A stretch of 64,000 nucleotides of DNA from Paenibacillus zeirhizosphaerae (lineage in GTDB: Bacteria > Bacillota > Bacilli > Paenibacillales > Paenibacillaceae): positions 1-64,000 of the forward strand of contig NZ_JAPCKK010000017.1 in assembly GCF_030705605.1 (NCBI RefSeq). Direction: 5' to 3'. The position numbers and the translations under genes are program-made. Below, in pieces: positions 16,462-25,466 of the stretch. How positions within the stretch are numbered: position 1 is the first letter of the stretch; each line of letters starts with the position of its first letter. The notes beneath the pieces were generated by a model. It made no database searches, was not told the DNA's origin, and saw nothing but the letters and a program-made list of their open reading frames with translations.

Positions 16462-16535
16462 CTAGATAGCAGAGGATGCATGCGTGAGCAGACGGGTTAA
16501 CAGTTCTTCTTCATCCAACCAGTCGTCTTCCTAGA
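16462..16535 (-). pseudogene. C-terminal gene scrap next to the IS21-like end
   Basis: Minus-strand frame ending EDDWLDEEELLTRLLTHAS...stop, with no start. It abuts the IS-like end at 16559 and reads like the last residues of a truncated gene, possibly a small regulator. Too short to assign. Confidence 0.25.
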
Positions 16536-16558
16536 ATTTGATCACTTTCACATATTAG

Positions 16559-16620
16559 TGTGAACGGCAGTGGTAAAATCCCCAATAACGGCACTTGAAA
16601 ATTCCCCATACTCGGCAGAC
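16559..16620. mobile_element. IS21-family-like terminal remnant
   Basis: Starts TGTGAACGGCAG and carries two tandem copies of a unit CGGCA-N4-AAAAT(T)CCCCA about 23 bases apart (16565 and 16589). This matches the multiple terminal repeats of IS21-type elements in Bacillales as I remember them. No istA or istB remains. A hairpin TCCCCATAC/GTATGGGGA with a T run (about 16603-16647) directly follows. Confidence 0.45.
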
Positions 16621-16696
16621 ACTCTTCCGTATGGGGACATTTTTTGTTCGACAATAAAAAAGTATGGAATCGATTTGTTAATAGTTAATGCATCTA

Positions 16697-16740
16697 GAGG
16701 GGAGCCGGAAGGATTGATTCCAGGCTACCCTCTTTTTTTA
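16697..16740 (+). terminator. convergent terminator
   Basis: GAGGGGAGCC pairs with GGCTACCCTC around a 16-base loop, then seven T. It lies at the 3' end of the minus-strand dehydrogenase gene but its T run serves the plus strand. Confidence 0.7.
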
Positions 16741-16742
16741 TT

Positions 16743-17813
16743 TTAATGGAGAAACGACAAGTGGCGGTGAGATGGGTGAGTGGAATTGGATATAGAATAA
16801 AATGTACCCGAATACATCAGTCGCCGGCAGGCAGGCAGGAGGATCAGTTTGCCACGCGCGTGTCCGCTCTGGCTGATGTCGAGTGCTCTACGCCAGTCCT
16901 CGAGGGCGAAAGTCTGGGCGACCGGAACGGTGAACTTGCCGTCTGCGGCGTACTGGGCGAACTCGCTAAGAACATCATAGCGCAAGGTTTGCTCTTCTCC
17001 AGTGCTGGCGCGGACGCCGAGCTCGGCGGCTGCGGCGAAGTCGCTGATGGTTAGAACACGGCGGGGATCACCACCGGCGATCCGGATAAGATCGGGTATG
17101 ATACCGCTGACCGGTGCAGTGTCCAGGACCAGGTCCACCGGCTGTCTGGCGAGTTCGATTACCCGCTCGACCATTCCATCACCGTACGAAGTCACTGTCG
17201 CTCCCATCGAGCGGAGCCGGTCGGCGTAAGTGTTACCGGCGGTAGCGATCACGCCGGCGCCGCGCATGAGAGCGATCTGGACGGCAGCGAAGCCCATCAT
17301 GGTGCCTGCTCCGTGCACCAGCAGGGTGTGGCCCGACTTAACACCAAGTGCTTTAAGGTGGTTGTATGCAATTGTGACCGCCATTGGAAGCGCCGCAGCT
17401 TGCACGAACTCGAGTCCTGCAGGGATGCGGACCCAATGGTCTATGATCGCCCGATCCGACGCGCCAGCGATCGGGACGCCGACAAAGTCGGTGGTGCCCA
17501 GGACGGCGTCGCCGATGACGACATCGGTGACGTCCTCACCGACCGCATCCACAATCCCGGACAGTTCCAGCCCGATACCGCGGGGCAGCTTACCGGGAAA
17601 TAGCCCTTTGCACAAAGCCCAGTCGACCGGATTCAGCCCGCAAGCTCGCACTGTCACGCGAATGTGCCCCGGGCCTGGGTCAGGGACCGCGACCTGTTCC
17701 ATACGGAGGACTTCGGCCGGTTCGCCGTAGTCGTGGAAACGGATCGTCCGCATAGTAGCAGGGTGGGATACCTGATTGTTCACATCTTTGCTCGACGTAT
17801 CTAAATTCTCCAT
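16743..17813 (-). CDS. zinc-independent MDR family oxidoreductase (quinone-reductase-like)
   Basis: Medium-chain dehydrogenase/reductase of 356 residues. The GroES-like domain has VRACGLNPVDWAL and PRGIGLELSGIVDAVG. The Rossmann domain has VHGAGTMMGFAAVQIAL (about 160-176). The catalytic-zinc Cys/His ligands of alcohol dehydrogenases are absent, as in quinone reductases. Start ATG 17813 is preferred, since GGAGG lies eight bases upstream and the earlier ATG overlaps it. After the natural end GKLILL the frame runs on for about 30 unusual residues (CRRLMYSGTFYSISN...), so the original stop seems lost. High GC points to transfer with the two SDR genes upstream. Confidence 0.85.
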   Translation of the reverse strand: MENLDTSSKDVNNQVSHPATMRTIRFHDYGEPAEVLRMEQVAVPDPGPGHIRVTVRACGLNPVDWALCKGLFPGKLPRGIGLELSGIVDAVGEDVTDVVIGDAVLGTTDFVGVPIAGASDRAIIDHWVRIPAGLEFVQAAALPMAVTIAYNHLKALGVKSGHTLLVHGAGTMMGFAAVQIALMRGAGVIATAGNTYADRLRSMGATVTSYGDGMVERVIELARQPVDLVLDTAPVSGIIPDLIRIAGGDPRRVLTISDFAAAAELGVRASTGEEQTLRYDVLSEFAQYAADGKFTVPVAQTFALEDWRRALDISQSGHARGKLILLPACRRLMYSGTFYSISNSTHPSHRHLSFLH

Positions 17814-18030
17814 TTCGATAACCTCCATTTTTTGGGGGGATGATGTTTTAATATAAATCCCAACGGTGCTTCAATAGATTGATACATGAAGTTACTTCAT
17901 GGATTTTGTTCAAAAGTGATGGTCTCTCTAACCGTATCCATACTAAAACTTAACCTGGATGACACGATGTTCAATCAATCGCTCATGATAGGTGTGACTT
18001 GGCCTTATCATCGAAATCAGGAAGCCTTCT

Positions 18031-18960
18031 TCACGGTAAATCTTCATCAAATACCGCGGCCGGCGCGAGCGCATACTTCACTTGTGTCAATTCCTCGGAA
18101 ACCGTCCACAACCGCCGCGCGACTGCTTCGTCATGCGAGCGCGTACTCGAAGCGACCTTCTCGGGGGAGCCGCGCAGTTCGAGACTGCTTGGCCCAAAGA
18201 AATCTCCACCTCGGACGTCTGGCGCAGTGGCCGCATAAAGGGTCGGCAAGACACCCATTTTCGAGGTCTGCGCGAAAATCGGATTCAGGCGTCGCATGAA
18301 GCTGGAATGTCGCAGCGCATTGGTCGCTGACCAGCCCGGATGCACAGCTACTGCCAGCGTTGATTGGCCTGCGGTAACAAGACGACGCTGCAGCTCATAG
18401 GTGAACAGCAGATTGGCCAGCTTGCTCTGAGCATAGGCGTGTGCTGGCTTGTATTTCCGCTCCCAGTTCAGATTATCAAAGTGAATGATTCCCGACCGAT
18501 GTGAAATACTGCTTACGGTCACAATGCGTGCGCCCGGCGTCGCGTTGAGCCGATCCAGCAGTAAACCGGTCAGCGCAAAGTGCCCCAGGTGATTGATTCC
18601 AAATTGCTGCTCGAAGCCTTGTGCTGTCTTTCTGTAAGGTGGATGTGCCACGCCAGCGTTGTTGATCAGGAGATCAAGCCGCTGGTAGTTCTGGCGAAAG
18701 GCTGTCGCAAAAGCGTGGACGCTCGCCAGATCGCCCAAATCGAGCGCCATTACTATGACCTTGCCCGACGGCTTAAGTGCCCTAATCCGGTCAGCGGCAG
18801 GGTTGGCTTTGGCGATACTGCGGCAGGCCATAATGACCGTCGCCCCTTTGATGGCTAGCGCCCGCGCCGCTTCCCAACCAATCCCGCTGTTTGATCCGGT
18901 TACAATGGCCACTCGTCCGGTCTGATCTGGCATGTGGTCTTCTGTCCATGGTGTTGTCAT
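18031..18960 (-). CDS. short-chain dehydrogenase/reductase (retinol-dehydrogenase-like)
   Basis: SDR of 309 residues. The cofactor loop is TGSNSGIG (about 21-28), followed by NNAGVA (about 99-104). The catalytic Ser is in VTVSSIS and the YxxxK pair in YAQSK (about 175-179). The overall pattern matches the long SDRs annotated as retinol or WW-domain oxidoreductases; substrate unknown. AGGAAGGA precedes ATG. It sits between a second SDR upstream and the MDR gene downstream, all minus strand and GC-rich, and probably forms an acquired redox cluster with them. Confidence 0.85.
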   Translation of the reverse strand: MTTPWTEDHMPDQTGRVAIVTGSNSGIGWEAARALAIKGATVIMACRSIAKANPAADRIRALKPSGKVIVMALDLGDLASVHAFATAFRQNYQRLDLLINNAGVAHPPYRKTAQGFEQQFGINHLGHFALTGLLLDRLNATPGARIVTVSSISHRSGIIHFDNLNWERKYKPAHAYAQSKLANLLFTYELQRRLVTAGQSTLAVAVHPGWSATNALRHSSFMRRLNPIFAQTSKMGVLPTLYAATAPDVRGGDFFGPSSLELRGSPEKVASSTRSHDEAVARRLWTVSEELTQVKYALAPAAVFDEDLP

Positions 18961-19019
18961 GTGATTTCGTCCTTCCTCTGTTCAATCCGAAAACTATCTG
19001 TACAGGAGTTCCGGTGTTC

Positions 19020-19052
19020 GTCCAGCAAACCGTGAAATAACGGTTTGCTGGA
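19020..19052 (-). terminator. hairpin between the two SDR genes
   Basis: GTCCAGCAAACCGT pairs with ACGGTTTGCTGGAC around a short loop. No strong T run is present on either side. It suggests that the two SDR genes are at least partly separate transcripts. Confidence 0.6.
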
Positions 19053-19112
19053 CTATTCAATTGCTTGAGCTCAGTGTTACCGGATTATGACGGCGCGAGC
19101 TCGGACACGAAC

Positions 19113-19871
19113 TTAGATCTGAGAGCCGCCTCCGTCCAGGGGGAACTCAGCTCCGGTTGTGTATGTCGCGTCGAACGCAAGGAATGCAACTGCTTTGGCA
19201 ACCTCGAGGGGGTCACCGAAACGCAGCATTGGGATCTGCTGTCTCAGCTGCTCCTTGGCCTGTTCTGCAGCTTCCTTCGGCATCGAATTGTCCATGATGC
19301 CGGTGTCGATGGGGCCGGGGCTGACCGCGTTGACGCGAATTTGCCGCGGCAACAGCTCGCGGGCCAGACTGCGGGTCATGGAGCGCAGTGCTGCTTTACT
19401 AGCCGCGTATGCACTGATCATCGGGATGCCCAATACGTTCGTGATAGAGGTGGTGAGCACCACGCCGCTTCCTGCGTTTAGCAACGGGGTCAGTTTCTGC
19501 ACGGTGAAGTACGGACCTTTGGTGTTGATTGTAAGTAACTCGTCGTATACTTCCTCGGTCATCGACTCGAAGGGGACAAAGCGCGTGATGCCGGCGTTTA
19601 CGAACAGTGCGTCGATCGTACCGAACTCGGCCTTTACCCGGTCGGCCAACTCGTCGATATCCGTTAACGACGCGGCGTCGCTCAGCACTGCAACCGCGTT
19701 GTTGCCAAGTTTTTCACGAGCCGAGTCGAGCTTAGCCTGGGTACGCCCGGTGATTAGAACGCGTGCTCCTTCATCAGCCAGCAGCTTCGCTGTCGCGAGC
19801 CCGAGCCCGCTGCTTCCTCCCGTGATCACTACTTTCTTGCCTGCGTATTTACTTCCTGGATTGTTTTCCAT
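19113..19871 (-). CDS. SDR family oxidoreductase
   Basis: Classical SDR of about 252 residues, NAD(P)-dependent. TGGSSGLG (about 16-23) is the dinucleotide loop, VNAGIT carries the NAG motif, TTSIT holds the catalytic Ser and YAASKAAL the Tyr/Lys pair. The end PLDGGGSQI is typical. Start ATG 19871 lies nine bases after GGGAGG; an ATG six bases earlier is too close. It is divergent from a TetR regulator at 20123, with a palindromic operator between them, so it is the most likely target of that regulator. Confidence 0.88.
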   Translation of the reverse strand: MENNPGSKYAGKKVVITGGSSGLGLATAKLLADEGARVLITGRTQAKLDSAREKLGNNAVAVLSDAASLTDIDELADRVKAEFGTIDALFVNAGITRFVPFESMTEEVYDELLTINTKGPYFTVQKLTPLLNAGSGVVLTTSITNVLGIPMISAYAASKAALRSMTRSLARELLPRQIRVNAVSPGPIDTGIMDNSMPKEAAEQAKEQLRQQIPMLRFGDPLEVAKAVAFLAFDATYTTGAEFPLDGGGSQI

Positions 19872-19951
19872 TTTCATCTTCCTCCCTTGGTTTATCCGGT
19901 ATATGATCTCGCTAAACTAACGATCAATTTAGACCAATGATTGACCCGACA

Positions 19952-19969
19952 GTGTAGTATAATCTACAC
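19952..19969. promoter_or_regulatory. palindromic operator between SDR and TetR genes
   Basis: Perfect inverted repeat GTGTAG-TATAAT-CTACAC. The 18-bp symmetry and the position in the 250-bp divergent space fit a TetR-family operator. The central TATAAT may act as a -10, but its -35 is uncertain. Confidence 0.6.
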
Positions 19970-20122
19970 CGTCTGTGCTAATCTTATCTAAGCGGTTTGG
20001 GCTGTACAACCAGTAAACAACCGCATTCGTGGCTTATACAACACACGCACTTATTTGTTGTCTTTTAGCTTTCCTAAAATGAATGTTAACTAATATAAAT
20101 TGAAAAGAGGAAGAAACATAAC

Positions 20123-20704
20123 ATGCATATGAATACAAACGATCCACGTGTGAAACGGACACGTCAACTGCTGATGCAAGCTTTTATGGAATTACTTGAG
20201 CAGAAGAAGAGTGTCTCTTCCATTACCATACAAGATATTACGGCCTACGCGACCGTAAACCGCTCCACGTTCTATGCGCATTTTGAAGATAAATTTGCAT
20301 TTCTTGAGAGCTGGATGAGGGAGAAATTTCAAGAGAAGCTAAAGAATGAGCTGCCTAATGCTGCTTTATCCGATATTGGGAGTCTGCGAACGCTTATTTT
20401 AATCGTTTTCGATTTTCTTTTCTGTACTCGTCCGTATATGACTTTAGCTGATCGTCAGCATGAAACGCTGTTTGAGGCCGCAATGCAAAAGGAACTATAT
20501 GACCTATTATTTACCTGGTTAAGCGAACAAGCGGAACCATTCGTTTCACGAGAGACGGTGGAGACTACCGCCTTGATAGCAAGCTGGGGCATATTTGGAG
20601 CGGCCGTCGAGTGGAGCAGACATCCGCAATATAGATCGGCGGAAGACATGGCGCGAGATGTTTTGGTGGTCGTTGCTGCTGGTTTGGCACCCGTATTAGG
20701 GTAA
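20123..20704 (+). CDS. TetR/AcrR family transcriptional regulator
   Basis: A 193-residue regulator with the TetR helix-turn-helix (TRQLLMQAFMELLEQK, then IQDITAYATVNRSTFYAHFEDK, about 12-58). The C-terminal domain resembles the TetR_C (DhaS/YxaF-type) group with YxxLFTWL and ASWGIFGAAVEW. ATG 20123 follows AGAGGA at 11 bases. Divergent from the SDR-SDR-MDR cluster and separated from it by a perfect GTGTAG/CTACAC palindrome, it is probably their local repressor and an autoregulator. Confidence 0.87.
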   Translation: MHMNTNDPRVKRTRQLLMQAFMELLEQKKSVSSITIQDITAYATVNRSTFYAHFEDKFAFLESWMREKFQEKLKNELPNAALSDIGSLRTLILIVFDFLFCTRPYMTLADRQHETLFEAAMQKELYDLLFTWLSEQAEPFVSRETVETTALIASWGIFGAAVEWSRHPQYRSAEDMARDVLVVVAAGLAPVLG

Positions 20705-20825
20705 TAGTTAGTTGCTTGGACCGAATTATCTGGGTTATACATTACATCAATCGCTAAACATCTCAATGAATGGTAAATAACGGATTGTTGATAATTTACA
20801 TTATTTCACGAAGGGTGGTTATTTA

Positions 20826-21047
20826 ATGAAAAGAGTAAGCCATCATGCCATTTTCTTTACCTTTAGAGGGAATATAGTGGGAGGAGAGATCAGTATCTCA
20901 TTTCCAGAAGAAATTGAGGAAGTTACGTGGATAGAAGCTCGAAAAGCAGGAAAATATATACATATACCGGGTGAGTTAATGGGATTAATAACTGGTGAAT
21001 CAACTGTACCATATATTCTTAGAGGAACTATTAACCATAATACTTAA
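20826..21047 (+). pseudogene. Nudix hydrolase C-terminal fragment
   Basis: A 73-residue frame whose sequence (HHAIFFTFRG, VGGEISISFPEEIEEVTWI) resembles the second half of small Nudix hydrolases. The Nudix box GX5EX7REUXEEXGU is missing, so it cannot be an active pyrophosphatase. A fair ribosome binding site AAGGGTGG precedes ATG, so it might still be translated. Downstream to 21190 there is coding-like but frame-broken sequence. Confidence 0.5.
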
Positions 21048-21197
21048 CAAAATAGGTGGAAGGCGATAACAAACTATATTTAGAACAAAAGGATAGCGAA
21101 ATAGGTAAAGCTTTTTCGCTACACCAGACCATGCACTCGCCAAACGAACTGTACTGCAGATGGAAGATTTCCACGGAGAAGTGTTCCTGACGAATGA

Positions 21198-21240
21198 AAA
21201 GGGTTGGAGCAGGGGATAACCCTCGATCCAACCCTTTTTC
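21198..21240. terminator. terminator between the Nudix remnant and mannanase
   Basis: AAAGGGTTGGA pairs with TCCAACCCTTT. A T run follows on plus and an A/T-rich arm on minus, so it can end the minus-strand mannanase transcript as well. Confidence 0.75.
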
Positions 21241-21248
21241 TTATCTCC

Positions 21249-23552
21249 TTACGGCTCAATCCCCCATACAAGCTGATCGTTCATATACCCGGTAACCTGT
21301 TCATTGTTTACGTACTGACTGCTGGAAGACTTAAATGAGTAATCGTTAGCCTGGTTGTAATTGGACCAGTTGGTTTTGGAGAACCGTGCTTGAATTTCTG
21401 CGCTTTCGCCGGGATTAAGTGTTCCAGCCGAACTCGTAAAGCCCATTTCCAGAACATAATCGGCTCCGGCAACCGGAGTTGCCAGTTTAACGAATTTGCT
21501 GGTTACATTCGCACTCCCGATACTGGCCCAGTCGCACCAGAAGCTCTGTGCGTTTTCCCCATCAATCGTATAGTAATATCGGAGTTTTATGTCACTTAAC
21601 TGAATCGCCGAATCGCCGGTGTTGATTACTTTAAATTTGGGTGAAATTCCGTTGGTGGAGGCACTTGTGTTGCCGTTAAAGGATTGGATCGTCAGGTCTC
21701 CCACAGGTAGATGAACACCGCCGTCTACTACATTTACTGTAAGAACAGCGTTTTTTCCTCCGCTAAAATGAAAGGTTAGCGCATTCTGGCCCAGCGGCAG
21801 TGTGGAAAGATAGGATTTGCTCAGAACGACAGCAGCGCCTGATTCCGTATAATCCTGGCCCGATGCAAGAGTATAGTTTCCATTCGTTATGCTTGCAAGC
21901 TGGTGTCCGTTTAAAGTAAGGGATACGGAAATATCCTGCCCCAGATTCTCCGCTTTATCATATGTCGCATTCACGGGCGTAATCGCAGCGCTTGGGGTAG
22001 GATTGTCTCCCTTTAAATCGGGCAGCTCATCCAACGTGATGACATAATTGCTTTGATAAAGCGTTTTCAGAGTGTCCGGATAATTAAAGGCAGAACTCAT
22101 GAGATGCTCGCCATACCAGGGGCAGAAGTAGAGCCATCCTGCTTTTTCCTCTGTAAGATTCTGTACGCTTGGGACGGTGTCATTTTCCGTCATCGCCACC
22201 ATTTTCTTGCCGTCAGTTAAATCTACCAGCTGATAGAAAATCGAGGTAATGGCATCCTCATTGGGTACACCGGACAAACCGTCATTACGGTTGTAGATCG
22301 TATTGTATTTATCATAGCCGACAATATCCACCTGATCATCGCCGGGATACCATGCGGGAGAAGTGTTATACACGTAGCTGTTGTAGGTCCAGATCAAGTT
22401 ATGCAAGCCGTACGTCTCTGTAAGTTCGGTATAGAGTTGATCCCACAGCTGCTTGTACACCTCCGCGCCAGCCGAGGCCCACCAGAACCACGCGCCTTCT
22501 CCATTTAACCCGCCGTTGCCCTCTGCCTCATGATAGGGACGGAAGATGACCGGCACATTGTTATTTTGCAGAGTCTGCAGCTGTTCCGCCAAATCCTCAA
22601 TGGTCATCATGACGTATTGATATTCTTTAGTACCGGGAACAACCGCATTGGCTGTATTAAAATTGGTTTCCGTCGGCTTGTAGGAGGCGTCCTTCCAATC
22701 CACAAACTCCCCGAGTTGATAGGAGGTAAAATCACGGGGCACATTGATATGCCAGGAAGCTGTCGCGATCCCGCCCCGGTTATTCACCCAATCGATCATT
22801 CGCTCGGTTGTGCCGTCCTCCCAACCGTAGAGCGGATTATAGTTCATTAAATCGAAGCCGCGAATGGCCGGATATTTTCCGGTTAAGTTGTAAATCCAAT
22901 CAAACTCCAGCTCATAATCGCCGTTATTTCCGCCCCCGTAGATCTCCTGCTGGCCGGAGATTATATGGTTGCCGTAAACCTCTGTTAAATAATTCATCAA
23001 AGTCTGCGTTTCCGGTGTAGCCTCGGGATCGGTGAGAACAGGCTGCACATCCAGGGGATCAAGATCAGCATAATCCACAGTGAAGGTGTCAAAATAGGAG
23101 AATCCCCAGCCGGCCTTCAGTTGAATGGTGTTGCTTCCTTGTTTCAGCTTATGAAAGCCAAAATCGAAATTCGACCACTCGGTCGTGTAGGGCAGCATAT
23201 ACGAACCCTTGGTAACGCCATTCACTGATAAATATTGTAGCCTGCCGTCAGGACTGAGCTCTTGCATATAGCGGGTGGAGATCGCATACATGCCGGTTTC
23301 CGGGACGGTCACAGTAAAAGTGATTGTGCCGGAATTCTGCATCCAGACAAATCCGCTCCCGGAGAAGCCGGGCTTGGGTTGTCCGTAAATTTCAGTCACC
23401 ACTTGAAGATCGGAGGAGAGCTGAGCGTTTTCGCTTTCAATCGTGAAAAGTGCGGTGTCTGCATGAACAGGCGCTGTCATCAATCCAAACAAACCAAACA
23501 GCAGAGTAAATATCAGCATCATTGCGCTTGCCTTTGTGAGCCCATTTTTCAT
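21249..23552 (-). CDS. secreted mannan endo-1,4-beta-mannosidase, GH26 with CBM35, X2 and CBM3
   Basis: Extracellular beta-mannanase of about 767 residues. In order: signal peptide (1-32, ending PVHADT); CBM35-like module (about 35-165); GH26 catalytic domain (about 175-510) with the acid/base Glu in YHEAEG and the nucleophile Glu in AMTEND; an X2/Ig-like module (about 525-610); and a C-terminal CBM3 (about 620-767) that should bind cellulose. It cleaves the mannan backbone in plant cell walls. Two ATGs six bases apart are possible; 23552 has better spacing to AAGGA. The promoter is overlapped by a cre box, so carbon catabolite control is expected. Confidence 0.92.
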   Translation of the reverse strand: MKNGLTKASAMMLIFTLLFGLFGLMTAPVHADTALFTIESENAQLSSDLQVVTEIYGQPKPGFSGSGFVWMQNSGTITFTVTVPETGMYAISTRYMQELSPDGRLQYLSVNGVTKGSYMLPYTTEWSNFDFGFHKLKQGSNTIQLKAGWGFSYFDTFTVDYADLDPLDVQPVLTDPEATPETQTLMNYLTEVYGNHIISGQQEIYGGGNNGDYELEFDWIYNLTGKYPAIRGFDLMNYNPLYGWEDGTTERMIDWVNNRGGIATASWHINVPRDFTSYQLGEFVDWKDASYKPTETNFNTANAVVPGTKEYQYVMMTIEDLAEQLQTLQNNNVPVIFRPYHEAEGNGGLNGEGAWFWWASAGAEVYKQLWDQLYTELTETYGLHNLIWTYNSYVYNTSPAWYPGDDQVDIVGYDKYNTIYNRNDGLSGVPNEDAITSIFYQLVDLTDGKKMVAMTENDTVPSVQNLTEEKAGWLYFCPWYGEHLMSSAFNYPDTLKTLYQSNYVITLDELPDLKGDNPTPSAAITPVNATYDKAENLGQDISVSLTLNGHQLASITNGNYTLASGQDYTESGAAVVLSKSYLSTLPLGQNALTFHFSGGKNAVLTVNVVDGGVHLPVGDLTIQSFNGNTSASTNGISPKFKVINTGDSAIQLSDIKLRYYYTIDGENAQSFWCDWASIGSANVTSKFVKLATPVAGADYVLEMGFTSSAGTLNPGESAEIQARFSKTNWSNYNQANDYSFKSSSSQYVNNEQVTGYMNDQLVWGIEP

Positions 23553-23595
23553 TGCCATCTTTCCTTTCCATCTGAAATAGGATGAACAATAACAT

Positions 23596-23624
23596 AATGT
23601 ATCAACTCATGGTAGCGCTTACAA
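23596..23624 (-). promoter_or_regulatory. mannanase promoter overlapped by a cre box
   Basis: On the minus strand TTGTAA (23619-23624) and TACATT (23596-23601) are 17 bases apart. The sequence TGTAAGCGCTACCA (23610-23623, minus) matches the CcpA cre consensus and covers the -35, a repressing position. Confidence 0.7.
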
Positions 23625-23681
23625 AATAAACATATCACATCCACCAATTTTTGTAAATATTTCGACGTTGAATTGAAAGAT

Positions 23682-23716
23682 CATGGGCCGTCCTGCATAT
23701 CGTAGGACGGCCCAAT
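23682..23716. terminator. terminator downstream of the alcohol dehydrogenase gene
   Basis: TGGGCCGTCCT pairs with AGGACGGCCCA around a ten-base loop, flanked by T-rich sequence on both strands. Confidence 0.8.
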
Positions 23717-23790
23717 TTCTTTTCTGTTTGGTAAGCGGGGTTCGGAGATTTTGCTATTTACGTCTCTGTAGAATCTATCACTTACACAAC

Positions 23791-24831
23791 TTACATTGTG
23801 CTAATGTCAATTACGAATCTATACTTCACATCGGAAGCCAATACTCGTTGGTAGGCATCGTCAATCTGGTCGGCCGATATCACTTCGATATTCGGAAGAA
23901 TATTGTGTTTTGCACAGAAATCCAACATTTCCTGTGTCTCACGGATACCTCCGATCATGGAACCCGCAAAGGAACGGCGATGACCGATGAGGGACAAGAC
24001 ATTTAGGGACAACGGCTCCCCAGGGGCACCGACGTTCACTAAAGTTCCGTCAAGAGTGAGCAGTGAAAAATAAGCATCCATGCCGATACTTGCACTTACT
24101 GTGTTAATAATCAAATCAAAGTACCCGGCAAGTTTTTCGAATGTTTCAGGCTCGCTGGTGGCATAGTAATGATCTGCGCCAAATTGCAAGCCATCGTCCT
24201 TTTTATTCAAAGTTTGTGAGAGAACGGTCACCTCGGCACCCATAGCATGTGCGATCTTGACAGCCATATGACCAAGGCCACCCATGCCCACAATCGCTAC
24301 TTTTTTACCCGGACCAGCCCCCCAGTGGTTTAACGGCGAATACGTCGTAATACCTGCGCAGAGCAGTGGAGCAGCCGCGTCAAGCTCAATGTTATCCGGA
24401 ATTCGGACGACAAAGTTCTCAGTGACGACAATATGGGTAGAATATCCCCCTTGTGTAGGTTCGCCGTATTTGTCAACACCAGCGTAGGTAGGGATGTTGC
24501 CTGCGAGACAGTATTGCTCCTCTCCTTTGCGGCAGTTCTCACATTCGCCACAGGAATCAACCATACAGCCAACTCCTACCCGGTCACCAACTTTGTACTT
24601 TGTAACTTCGGCTCCCACCTCTGTGACAATGCCTGCGATCTCATGCCCTGGTACGAGCGGATAGTTGACTGGCCCCCATTCGCCGTGAGCTGTGTGGATA
24701 TCTGAATGGCATATGCCAGCATATTTAATTTCAATCAGGACATCATGGGTATCCAGGTCCCGCCGTTTAATTTCCGCCGCTCGAAACAGTTTGTCCGGAC
24801 CGTCGACAGCTCGTGCTTTAGCAGTTATCAT
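23791..24831 (-). CDS. zinc-dependent NAD(P) alcohol dehydrogenase (YahK/CAD-like)
   Basis: Medium-chain alcohol or aldehyde reductase of 346 residues. Catalytic zinc ligands lie in GICHSD (Cys about 37) and PGHE (His about 59). The structural zinc cluster is CGECENC...C (about 90-104). The Rossmann motif GMGGLGH (about 177-183) is intact. It resembles the cinnamyl-alcohol-type aldehyde reductases such as YahK. Start ATG 24831 lies seven bases after GGGAGG; upstream in-frame codons overlap that site. Divergent from a MerR regulator, with a 19-bp-spacer promoter of the MerR-activated kind. Confidence 0.93.
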   Translation of the reverse strand: MITAKARAVDGPDKLFRAAEIKRRDLDTHDVLIEIKYAGICHSDIHTAHGEWGPVNYPLVPGHEIAGIVTEVGAEVTKYKVGDRVGVGCMVDSCGECENCRKGEEQYCLAGNIPTYAGVDKYGEPTQGGYSTHIVVTENFVVRIPDNIELDAAAPLLCAGITTYSPLNHWGAGPGKKVAIVGMGGLGHMAVKIAHAMGAEVTVLSQTLNKKDDGLQFGADHYYATSEPETFEKLAGYFDLIINTVSASIGMDAYFSLLTLDGTLVNVGAPGEPLSLNVLSLIGHRRSFAGSMIGGIRETQEMLDFCAKHNILPNIEVISADQIDDAYQRVLASDVKYRFVIDISTM

Positions 24832-24887
24832 AAAAAAACCTCCCAAAGTATATTTTCAAGGTAATACAGTTGCAATGGTACGAGTCC

Positions 24888-24918
24888 ATGTTAATCCCTA
24901 TAGTTAACTCTAAGTCAA
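24888..24918 (-). promoter_or_regulatory. MerR-type promoter of the alcohol dehydrogenase
   Basis: Minus-strand TTGACT (24913-24918) and TAACAT (24888-24893) are separated by 19 bases. The palindrome AGTTAACT lies inside the spacer. An over-long spacer with an internal dyad is the hallmark of promoters activated by MerR-family proteins. Confidence 0.65.
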
Positions 24919-24969
24919 GCGGTTAATTTCGTATTGTTTTTGAAACTCATTAAGAATGGGGGATATATG

Positions 24970-25386
24970 ATGAAAACTTATTCGATCAGCGAAGTGGCAA
25001 AAGAATTGAATCTTACACCCTATGCCTTGCGTTACTACGATAGGGAGGGACTTATGCCTTTTGTGGAACGGACATCTAGCGGAATCCGATTGTTTAAAGA
25101 ATCTGATATCGCCGCTTTAAAAGTAATTGAATGTCTAAAATCCACAGGAATGCCGATCAAGGAAATTAAAAATTTCATTGATTGGTGTTCTGAAGGAGAC
25201 GCCACATTACAGCAAAGATATGACATGTTTATGGAACGAAAAGCTATTGTAGAGGCACAGATGGAGGAACTGAAAAAGACAATGGAGGTCATCGAACATA
25301 AATGCTTTTATTACAAAACTGCAGTGGAAGCCGGAACAGAAGATATTCATAAAAACAATAAAATAGGGAGTGCCTTTATTAATTAA
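24970..25386 (+). CDS. MerR family transcriptional regulator (AdhR-like)
   Basis: A 138-residue regulator. The N-terminal winged helix-turn-helix is typical (YSISEVAKELNLTPYALRYYDREGL), followed by a coiled-coil dimerisation helix (about 80-118) and a short C-terminus with one Cys in HKCFYYKTA. This fits the aldehyde/thiol-sensing AdhR type. Start ATG 24970 or 24967, both after GGGGG; a longer upstream frame lacks a better site. It is divergent from the zinc alcohol dehydrogenase and probably activates it under electrophile stress. Confidence 0.87.
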   Translation: MKTYSISEVAKELNLTPYALRYYDREGLMPFVERTSSGIRLFKESDIAALKVIECLKSTGMPIKEIKNFIDWCSEGDATLQQRYDMFMERKAIVEAQMEELKKTMEVIEHKCFYYKTAVEAGTEDIHKNNKIGSAFIN

Positions 25387-25387
25387 C

Positions 25388-25432
25388 AGAAAAACACCTG
25401 TGATTCATAAACTTTCATATGAATTACAGGTG
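25388..25432 (-). terminator. terminator for the 61-residue minus-strand gene
   Basis: CACCTGT pairs with ACAGGTG with an inner ATTCAT/ATGAAT stem. GTTTTTC follows on the minus strand. It separates the convergent MerR gene from the small gene. Confidence 0.7.
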
Positions 25433-25466
25433 GGGTTGCTTGCTGGGGAATTTTCAAAGCAGGCGC

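Noticed and set aside
16743..20704. The oxidoreductase cluster as a biosynthetic gene cluster
   Set aside because: There are no synthase, ligase or scaffold-forming genes, only three reductases and a regulator.
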